This document shows positions 37,948 through 50,500 of a stretch of 64,000 nt of DNA, piece after piece. Where the stretch lies: the NCBI GenBank assembly GCA_003254925.1, contig QANZ01042616.1, positions 23,566 to 87,565 on the forward strand. The letters are read 5' to 3'. How positions within the stretch are numbered: the stretch's first letter is position 1; every line of letters starts with the position of its first letter. The notes beneath the pieces were generated by a model. That model saw only the letters and a list, made by a program, of their open reading frames with translations. It did not search any database and was not told where the DNA came from. The position numbers and the translations under genes are program-made. Source of the stretch: Chamaecrista fasciculata. Taxonomy: Eukaryota > Streptophyta > Magnoliopsida > Fabales > Fabaceae.

Positions 37948-39549
37948 CTACCTCACAGTTACAATATCATCAATTTTCAAGATCATCCGCACGCATTCTG
38001 TTGCTAAGGTGATTGCACTTGTGCTCACAAGCAGTGGCTGCACCACATTCTCCTCCAGGATGTTGGTAATCTGCCCCTTCCTCACATTAATTCCAGCATT
38101 TATTTCACCCTGTGCATGGCGATTCCGCAGCTCAGTAACAATTGCAATCGGGTTCAAACCTGCATTCTCAGATAGAGTATAAGGAATGACTTCCAGTGCC
38201 TCGGCAAATGCTCGAACACAGTAACCCTCCATCCCATGCAACACCTTTGCCCAGGCACCCAATTGCCTCGAAAGCTCAATCTCTGGTGCCCCACCACCAG
38301 CAATCAAAAACTTCTTGCTTACTAAACATCTAACAACACACAAGGCATCATGCAAACTCCGCTCTGCTTCATCGATCACCAGCTGATTTGATCCACGAAC
38401 GAGCACAGTTGTGGTCCTTCCCATATCCTTTATACCAGTAATTGTGACAATCTTCCCATCCCCAAGAGAAGCCTCCTCAACGAGATCCGCGTGGCCCAAT
38501 TTCTCAGCACGGAAATGCTCAATATTAGCAATAGGCAAACAATTCAGAGTCTTTGTAATGAATTCAATCTCATCTCGCTCTACATCCTTAATCACCAAGA
38601 TTTTTGCTTTTGCAAGGTAATGCAAGGATAAGTCAGTCACAGCATCTCTTAGTATACTCTTCTGAATCAACAATACGTTACAGCCCGTAGCCTTTATCTT
38701 CTTAATCATTCCCAAAATGTAGTTCCTTTCTTCTTTCAATATTCTATCCATCTGGGTGTAATCATTGACAACTATACTCTGCTCAATATCAGTCTTGGGA
38801 GGAGAAATCTGGAATTGAATCACAGCAATCTTAGCATTTTCCATGCGCGTAGGTCCTCCAGCAGCATGACTTACCTTCTTATCAAACACCAGCCCCTTCA
38901 CAAGCTCAGTGTCATCCACCGTTCCACCAAGCTTCTTCACAATCCTGATGTCACGAAGATCAACCATGTCAGGCTTTTCTGGATCGACAACCGATAACAC
39001 AGCGTCAACAGCGAGAGGCGCTAGCAGCGTCGAGTACTGACTAACCACTTTACTATTAAGCGAAGTGCTAGCAGATTTGACCAGCGAATCACGGTCAGAA
39101 AGCTCAACAGGCACTGCCATGGCAGTAAGCACATCAACGGCTTTAATCGACGCCTTGTGCAGCGAATCGGAAATGACGGTTGGATGAATACCATGTGACA
39201 GAAGCAGAAGGCACTTTTCAAGCAGAGCACCGGCGATAATAACCACGGTGGTAGTACCATCACCGGCAGCCGCGTCCTGAGACTTAGAAAGCTCAACCAG
39301 CATTTTCGCAGCGGGCTGAAGGACTTCCATCTTGTTGAGAATAGTGGCGCCGTCATTGGTGATAATGACTTCGCCGGAAGCAGTGGAGATCATCTTGTCC
39401 ATACCCTTTGGACCCAAACTGGTTCTGACGGCATTAGCCACGGCTCGAGCGGCGACGATGTTGGCATGACGAATATCTTCTTTGCGCTTGTTGTCGACGT
39501 AGGATTCAGTTTTCGAAGCGCGTGGTTGGGGAGCCGCGATTGCAGCCAT
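37948..39549 (-). CDS. CCT4: T-complex protein 1 subunit delta (CCT4), cytosolic chaperonin
   Basis: Intronless gene of 533 residues, the normal length for this subunit. CCT4 is one of eight subunits of the TRiC/CCT ring that folds actin, tubulin and other cytosolic proteins using ATP. Group II chaperonin signatures are present: [13 protein letters not shown] near residue 44, NDGATIL, the catalytic GDGTTTVV loop near residue 98, and [13 protein letters not shown] in the C-terminal equatorial domain. The ATG at 39549 gives the expected start [20 protein letters not shown]. The frame stays open 72 codons further upstream (to 39765), but that extension is Ser/Pro-rich, unlike the family, and is more likely 5' UTR. 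A MULE-like element sits about 290 bp upstream. From memory, the Arabidopsis orthologue At3g18190 is the neighbour of At3g18200, the likely orthologue of the adjacent WAT1-related gene. Confidence 0.97.
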   Translation of the reverse strand: MAAIAAPQPRASKTESYVDNKRKEDIRHANIVAARAVANAVRTSLGPKGMDKMISTASGEVIITNDGATILNKMEVLQPAAKMLVELSKSQDAAAGDGTTTVVIIAGALLEKCLLLLSHGIHPTVISDSLHKASIKAVDVLTAMAVPVELSDRDSLVKSASTSLNSKVVSQYSTLLAPLAVDAVLSVVDPEKPDMVDLRDIRIVKKLGGTVDDTELVKGLVFDKKVSHAAGGPTRMENAKIAVIQFQISPPKTDIEQSIVVNDYTQMDRILKEERNYILGMIKKIKATGCNVLLIQKSILRDAVTDLSLHYLAKAKILVIKDVERDEIEFITKTLNCLPIANIEHFRAEKLGHADLVEEASLGDGKIVTITGIKDMGRTTTVLVRGSNQLVIDEAERSLHDALCVVRCLVSKKFLIAGGGAPEIELSRQLGAWAKVLHGMEGYCVRAFAEALEVIPYTLSENAGLNPIAIVTELRNRHAQGEINAGINVRKGQITNILEENVVQPLLVSTSAITLATECVRMILKIDDIVTVR

Positions 39550-39841
39550 TGCTAATCGAAACCCTAATGGTGAGGAACAAGGCTGAGAGGTGGATGCGCA
39601 AGTTAGAGAAGGAAATAACGAGAAAGCGAGAGTGGAATCAGAGAAGAAACACAAAAACCCTAAAAATGGAGATGAGTGAGGTGGTGGATACTGAAGTTGG
39701 GGTTTATTATTATTAATTCTTTTCTTTTTAATTTTTGGAGCGCGAGCAAGTTCGAGATGGTTCAATTTATTTACTTCTTTTTTTCTTTTTTTTTCTACCC
39801 TTAAACTAATGTTTAATCACAAATCTGCCTAATAAAATTTA

Positions 39842-40642
39842 GGAAAAGGACTGTGTACCCTCTGTGGGTCATTTTTAGATATATCCTCTCATATTTCACA
39901 TTTGAGTCAATTATACCCCAACTCTTAACTAATTACAGAATGGTCTAAAATATTTGTTATCTTTAACAAACAGGTTCTTAGAAGCCATTAACAACTCTCC
40001 TTCTTTTACTCTAAAACATCATCACCACACTTTATTGTTGTCGTCAACTCTGTCCTTATTTCCATTAACATGATCCTTTTCGTCGTCGTCTTTAGCTTCC
40101 TGGTCTCCCATAAATTACGTCGTTCCCATCATTTTTCCTTCCCCTTACAACCGTTTCTCTCACTCATCTTCTCTATTTTATCTTTTTCTCCAAAGGGATT
40201 TTGAAGTTACTTTACTTTTCAATTTCGAAAACCACGACGGTACCACCACTGGAGATTGTGTTAATGTTGGAAGCTAGAGCTATTGGTATTTCTGCTCGAT
40301 TTCTCCGTATTCGAGGCTCATCGGTGAGTTTGTGTGTGGTTGTCGAAACTGTGAAAATATAGGATGACAGATTTTTCGAGTTCCTCAATTGCAGGGACCA
40401 GTTCGTTAAATATGACAAACATTCTGGATTGTTCTGTAATTAGTTAGGGACTCGTGTGAAAGAAAAATCCTGAGAGAATGGAGGATTTACAAATAATGAA
40501 AACTTAAGGACCTTAAAAAAAATGCGGGGTTGAGATATAATTGACTTAAATGTGAAATGTTGGAGGTATAATTGACAAAAAAATGTTGAGGGTATAACTG
40601 AAAATGACCTCATACGTTGGAGGTACCGATAATACTTTTGTC
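39842..40642. mobile_element. MULE-like TIR element upstream of CCT4
   Basis: The ends are GGAAAAGGACTGTGTACC and an inverted, partly matching GACAAAAGTATTATCGGTACC-like end. Inner inverted similarity covers CATATTTCACATTTGAGTCAA against its partner. The 9-bp flanks are identical, TAAAATTTA (39833-39841 and 40643-40651). The middle (about 39990-40430) is less AT-rich and could be captured host sequence, but I recognise no protein. It lies about 290 bp upstream of the CCT4 start codon. Confidence 0.8.
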
Positions 40643-41149
40643 TAAAATTTAATACACAGTCACTATAAAAATTATAGAAGATAGAAAACAAAATAATTTT
40701 AAAAAAAAGTCGGATAAATTATCTTTTCATAAACATTAATGTTTTTAATCATTTATAATTAATTCATAGCATACAATAACTTTTTTTTTTTGAAGAAAAA
40801 AACACAAGACACTCACTACTACAAGTTAACTAGTTAAGTAGGGAATGAGGTGAAAACAATTTAGATTAACTCTAATTTATGTTTTTATTTTTTAAAAAAA
40901 CTTATTATAAATAATCTTGCCTTACATTATTTTTTTATTACCCTCAACTATTCATGTAAAATTTATTTTATTTTATTTTATTTACTCAAGGTACGAANAA
41001 ATGATGTAATTAAATTGGGATCTTTTACAAGAATATGGGACAAAAAAATACAATAAAAAAAGATACAATACCAAATTAAAAATTTAAAAAGAATATGAAA
41101 TCAAATTTACAATTTAATTTTCGATGGTCTGTAAAAAAAGAAGGCAGAA

Positions 41150-41290
41150 GTATTCATTTCGTCCCCAAACTTTACACCTGCTGTCAATTTCATCCTCAAT
41201 CTTTCTTTGCTGTCAATTTCGTCCCCAAACTTTACTCATGCTGTCAATTTCGTCCCCAATATTTTTTTGCTGTCAATTTCGTCCCNAATC
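41150..41290. repeat. Short tandem repeat, about 30-bp unit
   Basis: About four direct copies of TGTCAATTTCGTCCCCAA followed by a variable ACTTTACTCATGC or TCTTTCTTTGC-like tail. One ambiguous base lies in the array. Short reading frames here are repeat-derived. Confidence 0.8.
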
Positions 41291-41696
41291 TTTACTTTTA
41301 AAATAATTAACTATTAACTTATTTCAAATTTATTATCAATAAAAAAATATATATTTTTATCAATTTATTTATTTGACATATATAAGATAGAAATAATTTA
41401 TCTAAATTTTTTAAGCTAGAAATAACAGCATAAATAAAAAAAAATCATATTCTTGACCAATTGTGAAATAAATAGAAAAATTTAAGGATCAAAACAGAAC
41501 TGGTTCTATAAATTGAGAACCAAAATGAAGTTTTGACCTATGTGATGAATATTGAAATATATGTGAGATATGTTTTTTTGGCCTGAAAAATATATGTAAG
41601 AATAGAGGTATATGAAACACAAGTTAGGGATGCAATGCGCCACGCCACTGGTTCCTGAAACAAGGCAGTGAAAGTGAAGTACTCCCACAAACCGCC

Positions 41697-44600
41697 ATGC
41701 CGTACTCCGCCATTTTTCAGGGCATCATCAGAACCACCACTTCTGTTGGTGTCTCTCTGCGAAACCCCCATTTCATTTCATCCCACATATCCCACAGAGC
41801 TCGACGAAGGCCTTCTTCACTTCTTGCCGTTTCAATGAGACATCAATCTCTTGCGTCAAGTTGTTTTTATGTACCCACGAAGATAAGGTCTCGGCTTGGG
41901 GTTGCGCCGTCCAGAACGACTGAGGTTGATTGGAAAGAGAGGCAAAGTGTTAGCTTCAGGCGGAGGAGCACTGCCTTGTCGTTTTGGCATCAGCAAAGCT
42001 CCGATTATGGTCGTTTTGCTTATCAGAAAGAGTATAGTGATGATTCCGATGTGGAACCTGCGCCTTCTCAGCAACAATTGGTTAGTGTCATGTCACTCCA
42101 CAGGGTTTATACTTTTCTACAATTTTCTTTATCAACATAAAGTATGGTAATTGGAAATCGCTTTAGGCATTTTTTATATTGGGTAAGTTGAATTTGAGTT
42201 TTATCCCATTGATATAGAAGAGTTAGCTTTAATAGCTACTAATGTTCATTTTAGCTCTCGATATGCTTCATCGCTTTTAGTCCTTTTGACCCATCTGGAT
42301 GCTCCAAGTAATATTCTTCTGCTTTCCTTCATTGGTGATATCAATTGTTTGTAGCATGAAACATATCTTCAGAACTTTCTCCCTATTTCTCACAATATCC
42401 TTGAATGATTTTTTAATTAAGTAGTAAATTGAAGATATATAAGATATTTTTTCTTATAGATTCTTGTGGCAAAAAGTCTGAATATGGCAAAGAATAAACA
42501 ATTCAGCTGAAAGTGCAGTTGATACTTGTGTTGTTGAAGGATAGGAAATGGCTTACTTTTATGATAAAATGGTCACAAATGTCTTACATTTATATGATAT
42601 GTTGTTTGACGATATGTTGTTTGAGCAATTTTTTTCACAAATGAGAATGGTGTTCCTGTGAGCCATTAGATGGTGTGCTAGCTGTGAGGGGAGGGATATG
42701 TGTAGTAAGCAAGGGTTCTTAGGTTCTAACCTTTGTTTATCACCCCACCAAAAAATAGAAGGATGGGTAACTGTTTCCAAGATTGAGTTGCATGGTAATT
42801 AATTATATTTCAGATAAATTACTAATTTTTTTCCCGTGCGATTGATATCATTTGTTGCACACTGAAAAAAGAAAAACTTTATCTTACATTGGGGATAACA
42901 CTATTTTGTTCTCTGTTGTGGACCTTAATATATTTTGGGTTATACTTGGGTGGAAATACACAACAGTTTATCTATGTTCGTTATATTTTCTGACTCTGTC
43001 CATAATTGCTGTTATAAGGATTTGACTAACACTTTTATCAATGGGAAAGGGCATATCAAATTTTATTTTATATAATTTTCATAAATGTATTTATTCATTT
43101 ATTGTATTTCACTTTGTAGGCTTTGCTTTCTATGCATCTTGTATACATCAAGTTTCTTTTCAGGGTGGATGAAAATTAAAATTAGCTATATTAGCGAAAA
43201 AATCAATGATGTCATTTTGTTTATTTTTACTACTCTTTTTGGCCAAACAATCATGTCCTTTTAAGTTTGAGTTCTTTTATCCCCTTGTTGTCTTTGGCCC
43301 CTCTTCTCCCACCACAAAGAAAAAACTTTGGTGGCTTACTAGTGACCTTTAGTGGGAAAATTATGTAAGTGCTTCAGGCTTTGACTCGTTTTCACTTGCT
43401 CTTGATTGCTAGGGTGGTTCATGCCTTGAAAATGTTGATGAGTGGAGATGGAAGTTGACCATGCTTCTGCGCAACAAAGATGAGCAAGAAGTGGTTTCAA
43501 GAGAGAAAAAGGACAGACGTGATTTTGAGCATATTTCAGCTTTAGCATCTAGGATGGGTTTATATAGGTTTTTAAAGCTTGGAATTTTATACAAATTCTT
43601 TCTGCTTTTTAAATTTATAGAATCCAATTTCTGAATGAAATTTACTTTGCAGCCGACAATATGAAAAAGTGGTTGTCTTTAGCAAAGAACCTCTGCCAAA
43701 TTACAGACATGATCTGGATGACAAGCGTCCACAGCGGGAGGTATCATCTTACCTCATAATTTTTCTTATGTTTTATTTCCATTTGATCATGTGTAAAGGA
43801 AAAGAATTCCCTTCATTTTTAAGCCTGTGAAGTATCCTATATGGTACAACTTGATTAAATAAATAAGGTTGGTAAACCAACAACTGTTGGGTACTGAGAA
43901 CCTCTTTCAAGGAAGTAGGAACTATTTATCAGGAAGTGTAATTTATTAATGGGTTGGACATTATGACACTCGGTTATTTCAGGAAAATTTCTATCCTCTC
44001 TGACATGTGTAGCATGATCAACTGCTTTATACACTTACAGGTTATCTTACCTTCTGGTGTTCATAGAGAAGTAGATTCTCATCTCATTGCTCATCTTTCT
44101 GAAAAGTCTACAAGCTTGGGTGGTGTCTTGAATAAATCCTTGCATAAATCTAGAAGTCCTAGCATTCCTGAAGATGAAGGAATTTACGAGGAGCCATTGC
44201 CTTTGGCACAAAATAGTGTTGTTGTGGAGAAAATACAACGACGGAAGAGTTTGCAACTTCGTTATCAACAACAAGATTGGCAGGTTTATTTACTGTTTCA
44301 ATCTGACATGCATATTTGTCATAGTAGTTTGAGTTGGCATTTCAGTCTTTTTACTTTTCAAAATTTTTAATTACTTTGTAGAATTAATATTTATTTGTCG
44401 GCATCGCACATAATTCATGTCTTATGGTCTTATGGAGACAAAATGTACTAGTTTGTTTAAAGTCACACTCTCATCCATAGTGTTGATGACATTTGCTAAA
44501 GCTTTAAGTTATAAAAAGTCTTATACTGTGATTGTGTATCTAATGTTTCTACTTTATATATAACATTTTTAAAAGTTTTTTGTAATTATATTTATTCTTA

Positions 44601-45626
44601 TTTGAAATACATTTTTTAACTAAAATCGTAAATTCATCTAGAGATTTTTGTTACAATATCTTATTTCTAAATCTTATAAAATAGTGGCTCCATAATATAA
44701 TATTTTAGTTTTACTATAAAAAAATTATAGGAGAGTTTCTTATGGAAAATTGTTACAATATCTTATTTCTCTGTGTGTTTATCTCTCGCTTTCTGGTGTC
44801 ACTTAGTGATGCATTTATTTGAATGAAAATTTGAACCTTTTACATGTGAAATGTAATTTGGATGCATGAACGAGATGAATGTGAATACTGAGTACATAAT
44901 TAAATTTATGCCTGAAGCACAGGACAGCTAATTTCTTCATTAATCTTTCCTCCTTTTTTGTGTACCTCATTGCAGTGGTTATCTGTTTGTCTATTCTCTT
45001 AATTGCATGTCCTTAATTTTGCTGACCTAAATTTTTTATTGGATATACGGGTAACTGCTAGAGATTATACTAAAACTATTAATGTTCTGTACTAAACAAC
45101 GTAAGCTTTTAAGTTGAATTATCCTTGATATGATACTATAGCCTTTATCGAATTGTCTATAGAGTTTAATCTTTCCTGACTCCTGTTTTCTCCGATAAAT
45201 TAAGATTCAGTGCAATATTTTGTGAGATCAGTCCCTCTTCAAACTTAGAAGGCTTTTGTGTGAAGTGGCATATTAGAGATTATAATAGAAGTGTAGAACT
45301 ATTAATCAATTCAAATGACTTGAACTTGCTTATTAGGGACTGTTGACGTTTAATATTGTAGATTTATATAATTACATTTAATATGATGGCTATAGGTTTC
45401 TGACCTTAATAATTCATGATCTCTATTGTTTCTTTATCCCTTCATCCATTGATATTTCTAATATATGAATGTCCGTTCTTATTGTGTCAGTCTAAAAAAA
45501 TCATTATAACTTATTGTGGTTTCTCCATAGGAATCTCCGGAAGGGCAAAAGTTGCTTGAATTTCGTAGAAGTCTTCCTGCTTTCAAAGCCAAGGATGCAT
45601 TGTTGAAAGCAATTTCAGAGAATCAG
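41697..45626 (+). CDS. DExH-box RNA helicase (DExH3/DExH5-like), N-terminal part only
   Basis: Five exons: 41697-42080, 43413-43567, 43653-43740, 44041-44283, 45531-45626. All have GT-AG borders and consistent phase (322 codons). The product matches the N-terminal region of plant DExH-box helicases of the At5g04895/At1g48650 type: [72 protein letters not shown] and [20 protein letters not shown]. The first 60 residues are rich in Ser, Arg and His, compatible with an organelle targeting peptide. The next family residues would be the ATP-binding GETGCGKT block, but it and the whole helicase core are absent. Instead an LTR fossil and then ABC-transporter exons follow. The exons themselves show no stops. 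Without the motor domain this is most likely a truncated, probably pseudogenic locus. Full-length relatives are over 1,100 residues. Confidence 0.85.
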
Positions 45627-45930
45627 GTTAATAAAGAAAAACAGTGCTGTCTGTTTTTTTAAATTATGACACTTATTGTTTGTAATTTTGTATAATCTCA
45701 AGTTCATGCTTGTGAATCAGAGTCAATTTGTCTTACTGTGCCATAATCCTGTTGATTGCAGTTAAATTGGGATATTTAAAACAATTTCTGTTATGATAAA
45801 AAAAATTATTTATTAAATGTAAATTTTTAATGCTCATCACTGTTTAAATATGTGGATTTTCCCAGTGGGCACAAATAAGGTTACCCTTTGAAGCATGTGG
45901 GTAATAATGTGCAGCTTTGCATATGAATTG

Positions 45931-47288
45931 TGTTAGGAATCAGATTTGATTGTGTAAATCAATCTGAATTAAAGTGTTGACACTAGAGATTAGCCTAAAT
46001 ATCAGCCTAGATGTTAGAGATTTTAGAATCAATTGTATTAATTATATTTCGTAGAATAGACTATCTACTCTTGTATAAATACCCATGACATTCAGAAATA
46101 TAGAGCAATCAAGAAAAGTCTTTCCCACACTCTACTCTCTCATTCTATATTNAAAAGTGTTTCTCACATCCTACTCTCTCATTCTATATTTTTATATTTT
46201 ACCAAAAATCAACATGGTATCAGAGCTTTTTGATCCTGGATGAGTAGAATTTTCTCCTCACTGGTTCCGAAATTTTCTTCACTTTCTCCCTCTATTTTAT
46301 ACCTTCTCTGTTTTTGCGTCCAGTACTGCACATTAGGAGCCCGATATTTCTAATGATCTGTTACTGTCACCGCCAGCACTTGAAGGCGCGTGGGACACCG
46401 TAATGTTCACCGTTCATTTGCGCCGCCGTCGCCGACCTATATCCAGCGAACCCCAACTGTCATCTGGAGTTTTTTGGCTGCTGTTAGTGAACCCCCTTTG
46501 TTGAAGATAGTGTTTTGTTGCATGTTGTTGGCAAACAACTTATGTTAGCTGATTTTTCTTCAATCCTTTTTAATGGCCTTGTGGTTCTAAAAAGAGTACA
46601 AGCTCCAATGAAGAAGAGAGCCTCTGGAACTCTAAAAAAAAAACGCAAGCCAATACTATTGTTTGTGGCCCCTGAGGTTCAAAAAGAGTACAAGCTCTGA
46701 CAAAAAAGAGAGCCTCTGAGACTCGAAAAAGAACACAAGCCTACACAGATTCTATGACCTCTGAGATTCATAAAGGAGTACAAGCTCTAATGGAAACAGA
46801 GCCTCTGAGATTCAAAAATGAACTCAAGCCATCACTACTTTCATCTTTCATTGATGAAATCATCTTTCAGCCTTTATTGCCAATCAATAATGCAATTCTC
46901 AGCTTGAGGGGGAGTCTCAAAGAAGATTGTTCAAGAATGTGTTTTCCTAGTTTTTTTTTTTTTGTCAAAAATTATGATGTATGGGTTTTTATGTTTTAGA
47001 ATACCTTTGTAGCAAGTTGGGCATGATTAAAATCTATGCTCCAACTTGAGGGGGAGTGCTAAGAATCAGATTTGATTATGTAAATCAATCTGCATTAAAG
47101 TGTTGACTCTTGAGATTAGCCTAAATATTAGATTTGAGAATCAATTATATTAATTGTATTTCCTAGAATAGACTATGTTCTCTTGTATAAATACTCTATG
47201 ACATTCAGAAATAAAAAACAATCAAGAAAAGTGTTTCTCACATCCTACTCTCTCATTCTATATTTTTATATTTTACTAAAAATCAACA
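45931..47288 (+). mobile_element. Small LTR-retrotransposon fossil at the helicase/ABC junction
   Basis: Two direct LTRs (45931-46214 and 47057-47288) start TG and end CA. The first is longer because of an internal duplication of about 46 bp. TGGTATCAGAGC, complementary to initiator tRNA-Met, follows the first LTR, and a GAGGGGGA purine tract precedes the second. The interior lacks gag and pol and holds repeated AGAGTACAAGCTCT and GAGAGCCTCTGAGACTC motifs shared with 20192-21345. No target-site duplication is visible (GAATTG before, ACCATG after). LTR divergence is modest, so it is not ancient. Confidence 0.83.
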
Positions 47289-47598
47289 ACCATGGTTCTA
47301 GTAAATTTTTCATGTATGAGAAGCACTAATACAGATTAATTCTGAAGGCATCATAACCAGTCTGTCTCTGCTTATTGTATTTGAACCCTTAACCATTGAT
47401 CTCTTGTTATGAATTTTGAGTGTCAAATAAAACTATGTAGAATATGTTGTTTTCGGTAAACATCAAATTCCTCCCTGGTTGGTGAAAATCAGAATTGATT
47501 CTTTCATCTTACTCAATATAAAATTTGGTAGCTCATCTAAGATCCTTTGAGTGACTGATGCAGTTTGTGCTTCTGTTACTTGTAATCTCATTGTTTAG

Positions 47599-50500
47599 GG
47601 TATGAAGATGCGGCCCTGAAAACACAACGCAGTCTAGCTTTTTTGAACTTCGGTCAAAATGTTATATTTAGTACTGCACTTTCAACTGCAATGGTGTTGT
47701 GTTCTCATGGGATTATGAATGGCCAGATGACTGTTGGTGATTTGGTAATCTTCATCGATTCATTTGAATTGAACCCTCATATATTAATTAATTGTCACAT
47801 AGTTCGTATTCAAATTTCTTACAGGTGATGGTGAATGGGCTCCTCTTCCAACTATCTCTTCCACTCAATTTCCTTGGTAGTGTTTATCGTGAGACTATAC
47901 AGAGTTTAGTGGACATGAAGGCTATGTTTCAATTACTGGAGGTATCTTCCCCGCTGAACATCATTAAAATGGTCTTGCAGTAAATTTTGGATATTCATTG
48001 TTTGTTAATTATAAGGTTGAACTATGTGCTTTAGAAAATAACTTACAATATAGAGTAATGCCATATAGACTTTTGTGTGTGTGCTATCTTGTTATGTTAT
48101 ATGTTTTTTGAAGTTTGACTTGTTTGTGTTGTGTCAAATGTCCATTTTGTGTAGAGTGTCTGTTCATTGTCTATGCTTAGTACAATCTTTTCAGCTAAGG
48201 AAGTTCTACATTACTATGAATTCTTCCATTGGGGCAATGTTAAAGAAAGATGTTTCCCGTGACTGGTTTCATTATGAATGTTGGAGAGCTATGATCATAT
48301 TTTCCGGCAATTCTCTTTGCCTGCCTGATAGAGATACCGCATGTTTTCCTTTATTATAATTGTTACTGCAGGAAAGAGCTGATGTGAGGGATAAAGACAA
48401 TGCAAAGCCTCTGAAATTAAATGGAGGGAGCATCCAGTTTGAAAATGTACACTTCAGGTGATCATTGTTTCTTTATTACATAATGCCAAGACTAACTGAC
48501 TTCTGTCTAATGTATATGGTGCCATCACTATTTGGCAGCTCCAATTCAAATGTATATAGGGTAGCCTGATGCTATCATGTCTTCTTATATGGACCTGGGG
48601 CATCCATGCTGTGTTTGCCCGATACGGGTTCATCAATGGTGGGGTTTGGATTGTATATACTATGCCATGTTATTGCACAATACTTTATTTCATTTTGCTC
48701 ATGATGACAACATTTACAAGCCTTCTAAATCTATTTTGATTGAATTTTCTGTCCTTCTCTAGTTTTATACTTGAGCTGTAAACTCTTTTAAACAACACTC
48801 GATGGATTACCGGAGTTTTTCTTTTGCTTTTTTAAATAGTTCATCGACCAAAAACATGAAGATAAATCTAAGTTGGTTACTGGAAAGTCATAATATAACT
48901 CTGGCTTGGATCTCCCATAAATTTACCACTGTCTTCTCTGTTCCTGTGCTAACTTGTTGATAAATATCACTTAGATGATTAACTTATATACATTCTGTCC
49001 TTTCAGTTACCTTGCAGATAGAAAAATACTTGATGGAATATCATTTGTTGTACCAGCTGGAAAAAGTGTGGCAATTGTTGGCACCAGTGGAAGTGGTAAG
49101 GTTCAACGTGAAGGATTACTAGAATTCCTCCAATTTTCTTCATTCTCTTTAATTATCTTGCTTCCTGAGTCTTACCAATTGTTTTTTGAGATGGAGGAAT
49201 TTTCGTATGGTATAGTTATTGTTATGTTTACCTCTGATCCCATGTTTGGCCGTGTTATTTCTGGAATGTATGCTTCAAGCCCCTGTGGTGTGGTCTCAAA
49301 TATGTTTTGTTTGTTTATTTGCACTTGTATTTCTGTGCACTCGTTTTTGTTTGTGCTTCAGCATTTAAAGGTAGAGCTAAATCGAGTCCTGTCATGGAGT
49401 GAATTCAGTGGCTGGGAACACTAAATCCAGTCCACTCACGGAATGAATTCAAGAAGGAATTGAGAGAGAGACACATATTTGCACCATCCTCAAAATGGTG
49501 ACAAATACAAACTGCCTTGAATCAAGATGCTACATTCTCTAATCCTTTTAATTTATGAAGACCCATGTAGCCAACAACTCCCACCAATTCCTCGCCTAGA
49601 ACAGTCAGCAAGTCATCTTAATCCCCCCACAATCCCCCAAAACAAACTACCTCAAGAAGGGGAAAATTATGTACCCCCCTATTATAAAGGATATTATTTA
49701 ATATTAACGCATGGTTGGAGAAGTGTCCAGAGGAGGAGAGAACACTTGTTAGCTTTTGTAGTTTTGGCATGGTCCACAAAATGGAGGGTCTGGGAGAGAT
49801 TAGTTGTGTAACCGTTATGGAGTGGTTTTTTTTATCATCTTGAAGCCCTAATATTGTTTACTAGGGTTCTCCGTTTTATCTCCGATGTTTGTAAAGGCAA
49901 TTCTGCCTTTCTGGTGTTTGCCTCTGTTTTGCTGTTCAATTCCATCTATTATAGTAATTCATGTAATTTCTGTAGCTTCCTGCTTGGCTTCCATCAGATG
50001 CTATTAACTCCGGACTTTTCCTGTGAAGTATATTAGGTCACGTCTTGTATTGTCTCACAAGTTTCTTTTGGCTTGTGCTTTTGCATCTCTGGGTTCCATC
50101 TGTCATATAATCGTGAGAGAAGTTAGTGCTCATTTGTCATATAATCTTGAGAGAGATGTAATATTTACTATCTTGTAATTAATAAGAAAGAAATGAGATT
50201 TTCGTAAAAAAAGTTTATGCCGTCATATCTATTATGGTATTATCTTCTATAAGTTATTTCTCTGATGTTCAAAGTTTGTATGTGCTTGACAGGCAAATCA
50301 ACCGTTCTTCGATTGATCTTCAGGTTTTTTGATCCTCATTCTGGAAGTGTAAGAAATGGACTCATGAATCTATTGTTAAATTACCATTAACTATATTGGC
50401 ATGAAATAATTAATACTTATAGCTTTCCGGCTGCATTCAAGTTTTTAAATGCACAATTGTTTACTATGTGTGCCATATGGCCCCAAAGCTATGTGTTTAC

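Noticed and set aside
39550-39765. N-terminal extension of CCT4 by 72 residues
   Set aside because: The added sequence is low-complexity and unlike chaperonin N termini; the ATG at 39549 gives the family-typical start.
46515-46999. Short frames in the second LTR fossil interior
   Set aside because: They are products of the internal repeat motifs and resemble no retroelement protein.
45626-47744. In-frame helicase-ABC fusion protein
   Set aside because: Splicing the last helicase exon to the first ABC exon gives the wrong phase and an early stop, so a continuous fusion product is not supported.
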